A stretch of DNA of 64,000 nucleotides from Luscinia megarhynchos (Eukaryota > Chordata > Aves > Passeriformes > Turdidae). The notes below the pieces were generated by a model. That model did not search any database. It was not told where the DNA came from and saw only the letters and a program-made list of their open reading frames with translations. Shown here piece by piece: positions 26,464 to 36,170 of the stretch (position 1 is its first letter; each line of letters begins with the position of its first letter). The translations under genes were made by a program, and so were the position numbers. The DNA lies in NCBI GenBank assembly GCA_034336665.1, contig CM067592.1, forward strand, positions 34,894,779 to 34,958,778, given 5' to 3'.

Positions 26464-28019
26464 AAGTTTAGTCTTTTTTTCCCAAACATACCTCTGTAAG
26501 CCTCTACACATGATTCATCAGATTTCAGGTAAACTTACCTCAAAATATTCCACAAAATAAAGCAATCAATAATTATAAGAGCAGCTTCAGATATGCAAAG
26601 AAGAAAGTGATTTGGAAAATATTTGCAAGAAACAGGAAATAAGATAAGCAGAACCAACAGTTTATGGATGTATCTACTTTAGTGTTTTGTTTGGATCAGG
26701 AGTATGATCTTGAAACAAATACTCTGCTTGTCTCCATTTATATTTTGGGTCATATCATGGAGCAGTCTTGGAACAAGTGGATGAAAGAAGCCCAGGGCAT
26801 GCATTGCAATTGCCTGAATTAAAAAGACTGTGAAATGCTGCAGTTCAGGTTCTCAATATGAATGATTTCACTCTAAATTTCTAGGTTCACACTGATTCCA
26901 TCAGGGACTGAAAATCCCTGGACCAAGAGCATCAAAACAAGATGTTTTCCACAGTTCTTTATGGAAAAGTCCTGTTCCTATGGAAAAAAAAAAATAAACC
27001 CTTTGATGACTTTTTGATCTTTTTTATGATTTCTGGGAATGCTGAGTGAGCACAATAGACAGATAAAATACGTAATGCCTTCACAACAAAGATTATACAC
27101 ATAGCATCCATCATATCTACTCAAACTTGTCACACAGAAAGTTTACCAAGACACATCAGATGCACTACACACACTTGTTTTGTAACTCTTTATAAAAAAT
27201 AGGTATAACTAATGATTTAATGAAGAGACACCCAGAAACCTAATGGTTGAATTACACTAAGAAACAGTAAAAGAACGAAGGAAATCTGAGTACACCACAG
27301 TCTTAAAAAAAGTTTAGGGTGTCTGAACTTCATGGATAAAAGACAGTGTAAAATGACCTTATAAATGCTTGTTTTCTCAAAAGAAATACAGTTCTGGTAT
27401 TGATAGTGATAGAGGTAGAAACTGGAAATTAACAGACTTTTTGAAAGACAAACAAACGGCAAGTAAGCAAATGATTAGCAAAAGAGGGACAAATTAAAAA
27501 CATCCTTTACTTGATAAAGTGTATTGCAGTTGATGACATTAACTAACCGCAACATGTAAAAGAGAGCAAACTTAAAACATTTATTAGTATTCCTATTGCT
27601 TTTTAGTGCTCTTTCACAAACTTGCATATATTTTTTCTTACATTCTGCTTCAATGTGCAAACCAGTGTTACTGTTTCTGGCTATTAACTTAGCCAGATTT
27701 AAAACATTTGGGAGACATTATCCCTTATTAGATTCACTGCAAAAGAAAGTATATTTAAAGAACTAATCAAATGTCCTATTTTTCTGATCTTGAAAAAGCC
27801 GGGTTCATAATTCACACAGTCACAATATTTCAATCCTGTGTATCTTGTATGCACTTTAGACATACCTATACAGTTGGGCTTGCTGCTGTATATGTAAATG
27901 CCTGAAAGTGCATACTATTTGACAACAAATAATTTGATAGACTCAAATTGAAGGCTCACTTTTAGTGTCAGTGTCCTTTAAGAGTTTTAAAAATTATGTG
28001 GATGTAGGAATCAAATATA
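26464..28019. other. AT-rich non-coding stretch
   Basis: No gene or repeat recognised. Short A runs, one (AAT)-rich patch, and no protein-like open frame. Confidence 0.5.
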
Positions 28020-28650
28020 CATTAAGAAAGGTTGTCAATGATACAAAGATAGGAGGAACTTTGATTTCTTCCAGGGCACAGAGGCCTTGCAGATAGATTT
28101 GGATAGACTAGAGTGCTGGGCAAGCCTGAACTGTATGCATTTCAATAGGAGCAGGGTTCTTCACCAGGAATGGGGGAATCCTGGTTATATCTGCAAATTG
28201 GGAAAAAAGAGGCTGGAGAGCAGTCCCAAAGAAAGATTTCTGGGGTTTTGGGTCACCAGGAAGTTGAATATGAGTCAGCAGTGCCCTGGCAGCCAGGAGG
28301 GTCAACAATGTCCTGGGGTCCATCAGGCACAGCATTGCTGGAGAGTTGAGGGAGTGATCTCTCTTACAGTGAGTTCTGTGTGCAGCTTTGAGTGATGCAA
28401 TATAAGAAGGATGTCAAAGCATTAGAATGAGTCCAGACAATGGTGATGAAGATGCTGAAAGGCCCCATGAGAAGGAATTCTACATAGTAACTGAGGTTAC
28501 TTGGCTTGTTCAGCTTGGATGAGCAGTCTGAGGCCATCAGAGTTCATGGAGCATCTGAGTATTGCTATATGATTTAGTTTTAGTTTGTTGCCTTTAAAGA
28601 GGAGAAGAGAGTTGGATTTGATGATACCTAATCAGTCTCTATGCAATGAA
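28020..28650 (+). mobile_element. Older CR1 fragment, plus strand
   Basis: It begins just after the catalytic region of ORF2. From 28087 the frame reads QIDLDRLECWA, followed by 'GNPGY', 'LESSPKE', 'RKLNMSQQC' (about 28087-28300) in the family order. 'TMVMKMLKG'-like and 'FSLDE'-like remains follow to about 28545. A GAGTTGGATTTGATGAT piece near 28608-28624 recalls the CR1 3' UTR, but the terminal octamers are not recognisable. Frameshifts and small losses are frequent. It belongs to a different, older CR1 subfamily than the copies at 8585 and 24795. Both ends are approximate. Confidence 0.8.
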
Positions 28651-30100
28651 GACCAATATTTCAGCAAAACACTTCCATAACCTAGTAGTTATCTAACAAT
28701 AGAAAATTAGATAGTTTCTTTCCTTCTAAAATCAGAAGAGTTCAATGTGTATGCTTTCAAAATCATCTCACCTTTGTGAAGGTCACAAAAGACAGTCAAA
28801 CATATTAGGGTAAATGCCTAATTTTTATGTCCAAAATCATGGTGGAGCTAAGGCTATGTAAGGCTAAGTAATGTTTCCCTTTTCTTTTTAAGATGGGAAA
28901 GTGGCCTGTTAAATTTTGTACCAAGAACAACAAAACACAGTCTTTGAATAGGTTTTGAAATTAAGTAATGGTAGAGGAAAAAAATTAATCCTAGCACTTT
29001 TTCTGAATAAAGCTAGCAGAATTTAACAAATGTAGCAAAACCCATATATTATTTTTATAGCGGAAAGCTGGATTCACTTTTGAAGGAAGAATTTTCAGTA
29101 CTATTACATATTTAGATTGATTTAATGCTTTGATTTTCACTGCAGTGTTCCAAACAAGATGGTTCAAATTCTCTCCTGTGTTCTGATTTCACACAGATTT
29201 CTAACAAGAGTTCACATAAATAACTTAGACCTCCCAAATATCTTTACTTAAAAAGATTTTTTAAATTATGATTTTTTAAAAGGAGTACAACTATTTATTT
29301 TATCAGAAAAAAAAAAAATCAAGAATTCTGTTACAATTATGAAACTCTAGATAATGTAATCTTACTTCCTTGTTGAAAAAGCCCCCTTAGATGATTTTGG
29401 GGTCTTTTGATAATCGTTAGTCATTCTTTTTTCTACCTACAAGTTCTGTCCTAAGTGTGCTGTACAGTGTTTTAATAAAAATACCCCTGTGTGGGATGGG
29501 AAGTTAGGTAAACAGGAAAAGAGAATTAACTTCTGGGTATTACTTTCTCCTTTGTGGTCTAAACTATCTGCTCTCATCTAGAAGTAAGCAAAATTACTAA
29601 TCATGAGTCCTTGAGTTCTTGAGCAGGACATCCCATATATGCTTAAATGAGATAGGAGTTGTGCATCTCATTTAGGCCCATTCAGGTTAGTGTAGCTCAC
29701 AGCCCACTCTTCAGTGTACTAAAAATATTGTGTCCATTGTGATGCCCACTGGAACATAATTTTTAGAAAACTACCCTGTTTCCCTGAGAGACCTCAGAAA
29801 ATTTTCATGAGCCCTACTAGTACTTATCATTCAGTTTTAAGTGTCTTGGTTTTTCATTAGCTTGACAAAACATTGGTTGCTGAGCCCTCACCCTTATCTC
29901 TCCATCAAAATGCCTCAAAGAGGCATGCTATATCACCCAAGATCCAAGGGCTTCACCCAAGGTACAAGGACTTACAGTTTCTTATACATTTTTTCAGTCA
30001 CTATTCAGTTTTGGCCCCTGTTGCATCTGTCAGGAAAGCTTGAAAGTAAGCAGAGGGCTTCCTCCTCAAGAATAAAAAATCTCTTAGTCCACTCACATGT
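28651..30100. other. AT-rich non-coding stretch
   Basis: No gene recognised. 29847-30100 is less AT-rich and open for a long frame that runs on into the following LTR. It could be a further retroviral fragment (a TGTCTTGG-like start lies at 29841), but no boundary can be shown. Confidence 0.4.
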
Positions 30101-30603
30101 TGTAGTGTGTTTCTGGTTAATGGTATGTTCTGCCCAAGTTAACGGTTTGGTCCAAATTATACTCTCCCACCCACCCTGTCGATCTTCCCTGATTTACCTG
30201 TCAATCCTATTTTGTGCCAACTGCTTGCTTGGAACTCCCCTTTGGGAATCCCCTAAAATTCCTCCTTTCATCAGTCCATGTGACTCAACTTCCACCCCAT
30301 CCCCCCACCTCCCTCATTGGACAATACTTTTTTGAGCCCTGCCTTTTACCCACCCAAAATTTCTCCAACTTGCTGATGATTTGTACCCTCCCCTTGAACC
30401 TCCCCCATATTTCAGCTGCTGTTCATCCACATTTTTGTCTTTTGCCCCCCCAAATTCCCCAGAATAATAAATTCTCTTTTATCCTATGCAGAAGACCTCC
30501 CCCTCCTCCTTGCCTCCTGAGAGAGCAGACTGACAGTCAAAAAAGGTTGTGGAGCAATTGTTCTAGCCACACCGCAGGTTATCTGCTCCTGGAATGAGAC
30601 CCA
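30101..30603 (+). mobile_element. ERVK-like (beta-retrovirus type) LTR, plus strand
   Basis: About 503 bp, from TGTAGTG to a terminal CCCA. The composition is typical of avian ERVK LTRs: pyrimidine-rich U3/R with many CCCC runs (30280-30460), an AATAAA signal at 30467-30472, and a CCTCCCCCTCCTCC stretch after it. The call rests on the LTR composition and ends plus a shortened lysine-type primer-binding site directly 3'. The long open frames crossing it on the plus strand (up to 164 codons) have no retroviral protein motifs and reflect stop-poor C-rich sequence. No target duplication could be recognised and no second LTR lies in the window. Confidence 0.65.
30467..30472 (+). promoter_or_regulatory. 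Polyadenylation signal of the ERVK-like LTR
   Basis: AATAAA inside the LTR, followed by a T-rich stretch (TTCTCTTTTATCC), the expected layout of an R region end. Confidence 0.55.
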
Positions 30604-30607
30604 CTTT

Positions 30608-30618
30608 TGGCGTGGGGC
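30608..30618 (+). other. Shortened primer-binding site (lysine tRNA type)
   Basis: TGGCGTGGGGC starts four bases after the LTR end. The first five and last six bases agree with the lysine-tRNA primer-binding site of ERVK elements; seven central bases appear to be missing between two CG dinucleotides. This is a defect, so priming from this copy would not be expected. Confidence 0.5.
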
Positions 30619-31959
30619 CGTAGTGGCAAAGTGAGTACAGCCCTGGCTGATGTGCCCTATCTAGCATTCACTAGGGAGCAGTGACTTCAGGTGGGCAGCA
30701 TTACTGACTGTCCCTATGACTGACTCGTCAGTGAATGAGTCCATACCCTACTAATATAAAAGCCCTCAGCTCGTCATCTTTCTCTGATCTGCATTACAGG
30801 ATGTGCTTCTTTCTTACAAGTGTATAGAAGGAATAAAGTAAAAAGAAAACACCAACAAGGGAACTGTGTCAGATTTTCCAAAAAGTGGTTACCTTGTAAC
30901 TGAAAGCACATTAAAATTTGTGATACATTACCTACTCACGTCTCCCTCAGAACACACATTTTGCACATTTTTATTACTCCTTCTGTTCCCCATTTGGAAA
31001 TAAAAGTTTAAGAATTATAATAGAGAGGCCTTGAAAGCCTCTGTGACGTGGAAAAATTTACCTTCCAAGGCATTCCTTGACAATGAAATCCAGATCTCAG
31101 CATTCTCTACCAAAAACACAGCCAGGCTTAGAAAGAGTAGATAGAGGTCAAGGGAGGGCAAAATTTGGCAGCATTAGATTTGCTCAAGTTACCAGAAATG
31201 TTTCACTATTAAGGAAACAGTCAAATCTTTAGCAGTTAAAACTTCTCAGAAATATAATTAACTTCTACATCAGTAGCCCTTTGTAAGAATAAAGAATACA
31301 AATAAATCCATTTAGAAATAAAATATTTGAAAAGTAATTTATTTTTTATTGTTCCACATTCCAGCAGAAATTCAAATCTTGGCAATATGTCTCAGAAACA
31401 TCATGTTTCCACAATGACACAGAAGACACCATCATGTCACAGAAAATTTAAAAATTTATCAGCTATTTCAAGATAAACAAAAATAACTGTGTGGGTTCTA
31501 TAACTAAAAACTCCAACTTCGTTGGAGTTTTTGTGTCAGGGACAAAATAAATATGGGCTTTAGTCTTTGTTAAGCATTATCCCAGGGAATAGTCCCCTGT
31601 AATCCAGCACATGAGACAGCTGATAACAAGAAGATCACTTGTGTAAAAAAACACAGTATGGATCTGTGATAGGTAGTGGCTACAGAACAAAGAGGAATGC
31701 AGTGGAGAATCCCCCAGCTCTGTCCTTATCTCATCCTCCTTCATCAGTTGTATTTTGTTGTACAGAAAGCCTTGCATAGAGTCTAGTTGTAGCTCTGAAG
31801 CCACATATTCATAATACATACTAAACCAAAGGGCATGTTACTCTATTGTCAATGGGCTCTCTGTAGTCCATCTGGATGCAAAAGTGCTGGGGAAAGATCA
31901 TGCAATAGGAATAAATTCTTCAACAAAATACAAGTCCCAGTGTCTTTGGGAATTCTACA
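30619..31959. other. Non-coding stretch, possibly starting with ERV leader
   Basis: The first part (30619 to about 30790) may be retroviral leader or other ERV sequence; it holds a TATAAAAG at 30755-30762. The rest is AT-rich without a recognisable gene. A perfect 12-bp hairpin lies at 31506-31532 (separate entry). Confidence 0.4.
31506..31532. repeat. Perfect 12-bp inverted repeat with 3-base loop
   Basis: The left arm AAAAACTCCAAC and the right arm GTTGGAGTTTTT are exact reverse complements around TTC. In bacteria such a hairpin followed by Ts would pass for a terminator, but here the host is a bird and no bacterial context exists. Confidence 0.85.
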
Positions 31960-32183
31960 TAATTTAAGTTGGAGGTTAGGAAGAAGATGTTCACAGAAAG
32001 GGTGACTGGGCATTGGAATGGCCTGCCTGGGAGAGTGGTGAAGTCACTGCCCCTGGAGGTGTTTAAGAAAAGACTGGATATGGCACTCAATGCAATGATC
32101 TAGTTGACAAGACGGTGATCATAAGTTGGACTTGGTGATCTCAGAGGTGTTTTCCCACTTAATTGATTCTGTGATTCTGTGAT
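31960..32183 (+). mobile_element. CR1 3' end, heavily 5'-truncated, plus strand
   Basis: It reads through the very C-terminus of ORF2, with motifs 'RKKMFTERV', 'HWNGLPG' and 'LEVFKKRLD' (about 31975-32090), then the 3' UTR with AGTTGGACTTGGTGATCTCAG and the terminal octamers GATTCTGTGATTCTGTGAT ending at about 32183. The short coding tail is still largely in frame. Confidence 0.9.
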
Positions 32184-33911
32184 AATCCTTCTATCTCAGA
32201 TTACTAAGTAGTGAAAGGTCTGTTCAGGTCTGAAGCTGAAGCCAAGGAGTGTAACTGAAACACCTTAGTAAAGGCAAATATATAAATTTTTCATAGTAAA
32301 GAGTTCTTCTCTCTGGTCATAATATAAGAAACCAGAGCCTTCTCATATCTCAGGCATCTAATAAATAGCACAGTCCACTTCCTGGCACATATGTTCATAC
32401 ACACAACTTTCTGCAAGTCAGCCCCTAAAACACAAGTTTAAATTTAGCATTGTTGTTTTTAGACTTGCAGAGAAAGTGGACGTATTTTCATTTCTTGACT
32501 GATGTTCAAACTGGAAACGATACCTTAATATTACTAAAATCAGTACTTCCTCCTTCTACCCTCCACCACAAAGACTGCATTTATCTTCTATCCCTATGTT
32601 AGTTTCTCAGTCACTTCATCCTTTTTACTTTCTAGCACTCTTTTTCTCACAACTTTTCCACATAAGTCATAACTGTTTCCATAAAACATCATCATTATTC
32701 TTCCCTGTTCAATGAAAACAGAATATAAAGTTGACTATAACATAAACAGTAGATATTCAGCCAATGCCCTCTGTTGAAGCAGTCCAGTAAAATCTACACT
32801 TAATTTATCTTTTCAAGTCAGAAAAAGTCAAGATCGCAGGCTTTTGTCTCTTACTACTCTAGGGATGTGTCATCACATCTCTTGACAGCTTCAAAGTACC
32901 AAGTTAGAGGAAGAAATAGAGAAAGAAGCCACAAGTGTTGTATTAATACACTGTTTGTAGTGTCTTCTTCCCCTCATCTCTTGTTTTCCTCTAAACAGAT
33001 CTAATATTAATTCTTGTTTGTCATCAAATCTTTGATTAGTAAGACACTCAAAAAGGGATAAATTGCCTTTTAAATCTTTCATCAGGATTAAAAATTAGTT
33101 TCTGAGCAACTGAACAAACCCAGACAGGGAGCAGACTCCTTACACGCCTGCAAGGCTGACTCCCCACTTGATTTGGGCTTACAAAAATAGATTTCTCTTT
33201 GCTTTCCTGCTAAACTTCAGGCAAAAAAAACTTATCTTAAAACATCTCATGATTTTATCTGGTAAGATGCAAGAACAATTAAATAATTAGATTTGAAAGA
33301 ATAATCTGCAGTTACCTAAGGTCCAATTACAGTGATACTGCATACTTTCCTTGCTGAGACCACAGAATATTGGATTGTTCATCGTGGGTGGTTTTCTCCA
33401 ATGATGTTACCAATTATGGAGTAATGTTCGTATCAAAAACTTACCTTGTTTCAAATTAGATACCACTAAGCCTCCTAGAATATGCAAAACCTATTTATAT
33501 ATTTTTAGGCAAAACCTATTTATATAGGCAAAACCAGAGAATTATTATTCAGAAAGAAACCATAGTTGATGTTTAAAAAAAAAATCTACCAACAAAATAA
33601 GAAGAATCTTAAGGATAGTCACTACATTATTCTACTATGCCTTACTAAAACTAAATCTGCTTCTTACAGTTCATTGTGTGTTTCGTTGTTTCTTCCGGTT
33701 TTTTCTCTTAAAATTGTTTGGGTTTTTTGTTTTGTTTTGTTTTGGGCTTTTTTTTTACATACATATTTTATAAAAGAAATACACTCAGAATATGGAATCA
33801 TTATGTAGAAAAATATTAGCAAATAGAGCTGCTATTGTTAAAACCTCTGGGAAAATAAACATGGGTGGGCATGGTGTATCTCCCTTAGGAGGAGTGCTCA
33901 GGTACAGAGGG
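32184..33911. other. AT-rich non-coding stretch
   Basis: No gene recognised. It contains a local tandem duplication of GGCAAAACCTATTTATATA-like units at about 33483-33535 and a TTTTG-repeat tract at about 33717-33757. Confidence 0.5.
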
Positions 33912-34380
33912 TGTGATATAGGATATAATGTAATTCATGTAAAGTTGTAAAGTAATGTAGAATAAGCAATGTTTGTATGAATAAAATAATAAAGAAAACT
34001 TGAAAACTAAAAGCTGCGGAGGGAGAAACAGGGATTGGTTAATCGCAACGCTATAACTGCCAACAAAAACTGAAGAGCTGGGATTAGCAAAACAGACGCA
34101 GCCGGGGTGGAGATGGCTTTGTCCAGGGAACACTCAAACAATAAGAGCCCGATAAGCACCCACGACTAAGATAACCAGAGCCATGGGGAAATACATCTGA
34201 ATGCCCGTTTCTAGTAAACTAAGACCTGCAAGTTACATCTGAATACCATCTTCCAGAATACCAGAACCAGCTTTCATCTCCCAGAATATTGTTCTGTACA
34301 GCCCAACAGTGAAAGAAAACCACATAAATATGCGGAATGACGAAAAAAGACAAACACCTCCACTCCAGGCTAGGAAAAAC

Positions 34381-34388
34381 TATATAAA
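34381..34388 (+). promoter_or_regulatory. TATA box of the family C LTR
   Basis: TATATAAA, followed by AACTGGGCTGACCAA; the sister LTR has the same box and following text on the other strand (43700-43707), so it is a conserved LTR promoter element. Confidence 0.6.
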
Positions 34389-34534
34389 AACTGGGCTGAC
34401 CAAGGTAGTTTTGTGAGCATTGCAGGATCTGATGCGATAGAGATCAGATCGCAATGTGTTCACCCAGCACAGACCCCGGGCTCGGCCCTGTCCCTTTTTG
34501 ATCGTGGCTATCGAGGACCGTATTTCAGTCGCAA

Positions 34535-34540
34535 AATAAA
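34535..34540 (+). promoter_or_regulatory. Polyadenylation signal of the family C LTR
   Basis: AATAAA within GTCGCAAAATAAATAT, also present in the inverted sister at 43548-43553. Confidence 0.6.
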
Positions 34541-34663
34541 TATCACTTATTTTAATCGTATTTAATTCTGCTTGATCTTGATTTTATCTCTAACAGAGAG
34601 GAATTTACACATTCAGAAGTGGGATGCTGTGAGAGCTGTGAGGAGTGTTGTCTGTAAGCACTG

Positions 34664-34756
34664 TGTGTGTGTGACTCTTTGTGTGTGTGTGTGTGTGTAT
34701 CTGTGTCTGTCTGTCTGTCTGTCTGTCTGCTTGCCTGTGTCTGTCTGTGTGTGAGG
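34664..34756 (+). repeat. (TG)n/(TCTG)n compound microsatellite
   Basis: TG runs (34664-34698), then CTGT units (about 34701-34730), then further TG/TCTG units up to GTGTGTGAGG. Leads after about 40 bases of GC-rich sequence into the minisatellite. Confidence 0.92.
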
Positions 34757-34799
34757 GTCAGGCGCAGGCCAGGACTTGCCTAGCCGAGCCCTGCCCGCA

Positions 34800-36170
34800 C
34801 ACCTGGCCCTGGGCCCGTGTGTGTCCCATTCCCGGGCCCGTGTGTGCCCCGGCCCCGGGACCGTGTGTGTCCCATTCCCAGGACCGTGTGTGTCCCATTC
34901 CCGGGCCCGTGTGTGTCCCATTCCCTAGGCCCGTGTGTGTCCCATTCCCAGGCCCGTGTGTGTCCCATTCCCGCACACCTGGCCCATGTGTGTCCCATTG
35001 CCAGGCCCGTGTGTGTCCCATTCCCAGGCCCATGTGTGTCCCCCCTGGGCCTGTGTGTGCCCCATTCCCAGGCCCGTGTGTGCCCCCATTCCCTGGCCCA
35101 TGTGTGTCCCATTCCCTGGCCCGTGTGTGTCCCATTCCCAGGCCCGTGTGTGTCCCATTCCGGGCCCGTATGTGTGTCCCATTCCCAGGCCCGTGTGTGT
35201 GTCCCATTGCCAGGCCCGTGTGTGTCCCATTCCCAGGCCCGTGTGTGTCCCATTCCGGGCCCGTGTGTATCCCATTGCCAGGCCCGTGTGTGTCCCATTC
35301 CCAGGCCCGTGTGTGTCCCATTCCCAGGCCCACGTATGTGTCCCATTCCCAGGCCCGTGTGTGTCCCCCCTGGGCCCGTGTGTGTCCCATTCCCTGGCCC
35401 GTGTGTGTCCCATTCCCAGGCCCGTATGTATCCCATTCCCAGGCCCGTGTGTGTCCCATTCCCAGGCCCGTGTGTGTCCCATTCCCAGGCCCGTGTGTGT
35501 CCCTTTCCCTGGCCCGTGTGTGTCCCATTCCCTGGCCCGTGTGTGTCCCATTGCCGGGCCCGTGTGTGTCCCATTCCCAGGCCCGTGTGTGTCCCATTCC
35601 CAGGCCCGTGTGTGTCCCATTCCCAGGCCCATGTGTGTCTCCCCTGGGCCTGTGTGTGTCCCATTCCCGGGCCCGTGTGTGTCCCATTCCCAGGCCCGTG
35701 TGTGTCCCATTCCCAGGCCCATGTGTGTCCCATTCCCAGGCCCATTATGTATCCCATTGCCAGGCCCGTGTGTGTCCCATTCCCAGGCCCGTGTGTGTCC
35801 CATTCCCAGGCCCGTGTGTGTCCCATTCCCAGGCCCATGTGTGTCTCCCCTGGGCCTGTGTGTGTCCCATTCCCGGGCCCGTGTGTGTCCCATTCCCAGG
35901 CCCGTATGTGTCCCATTCCCAGGCCCGATGTGTGTCCCATTCCCAGGCCCGTATGTATCCCATTCCCAGGCCCGTGTGTGTCCCATTCCCAGGCCCGTGT
36001 GTGTCCCATTCCCAGGCCCGTGTGTGTCCCATTGCCAGGCCCGTGTGTGTCCCATTCCCAGGCCCGTATGTGTCCCATTCCCAGGCCGTCTGTGTCCCAT
36101 TGCCAGGCCCGTGTGTGTCCCATTCCCAGGCCCGTGTGTGTCCCATTCCCAAGCCCATGTGTGTCCCCTC
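34800..36170 (+). repeat. 23-bp GC-rich minisatellite, nearly 60 tandem copies
   Basis: About 1.37 kb of head-to-tail units. Each unit carries CCCATTCCC, then a GGCCC block, then a GTGTGTGT run; the period is 23 bp with occasional shorter units (for example a CCCCTGGG variant near 35041, 35370, 35643 and 35849). Common variants are CCCATTGCC, CCCATTCCCGG, CCCATGTG in place of CCCGTGTG (a CpG-to-CpA change) and GTATGT. Early units are most diverged (two contain CCGCACACCTGGCCC, near 34796 and 34973). The unit has no stop codon in any frame on either strand, so all six frames stay open for roughly 300-560 codons with a 23-residue periodicity. These are artefacts, not genes. The minus strand has three GGG tracts per unit. 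Confidence 0.95.

Larger units (their letters stand above)
33912..34595 (+). mobile_element. Solo LTR, ERV family C, plus strand
   Basis: About 684 bp from TGTGATAT to CTAACA. The boundaries come from alignment with an inverted sister copy at 43499-44195; the two share sequence end to end and diverge outside. Promoter and polyadenylation elements are in the proper order: TATATAAA at 34381-34388, a 'CCCCGGGCTCGG' block at 34477-34488 and AATAAA at 34535-34540. Flanking pentamers GAGGG (5') and GAGAG (3') agree at four of five positions, compatible with a decayed 5-bp target duplication. No internal retroviral sequence adjoins it. The 3' end lies only about 70 bases from the microsatellite that leads into the minisatellite. 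Confidence 0.8.

Noticed and set aside
29841..30597. Overlapping plus frames of 164 and 127 codons
   Set aside because: They cover the C-rich ERVK-like LTR and its 5' flank and show no viral or cellular domain.
31506..31532. Rho-independent terminator
   Set aside because: The shape fits, but the genome is a bird's and there is no bacterial gene beside it.
34800..36170. CRISPR-like array
   Set aside because: Units are contiguous tandem repeats without unique spacers, and the surroundings are avian.
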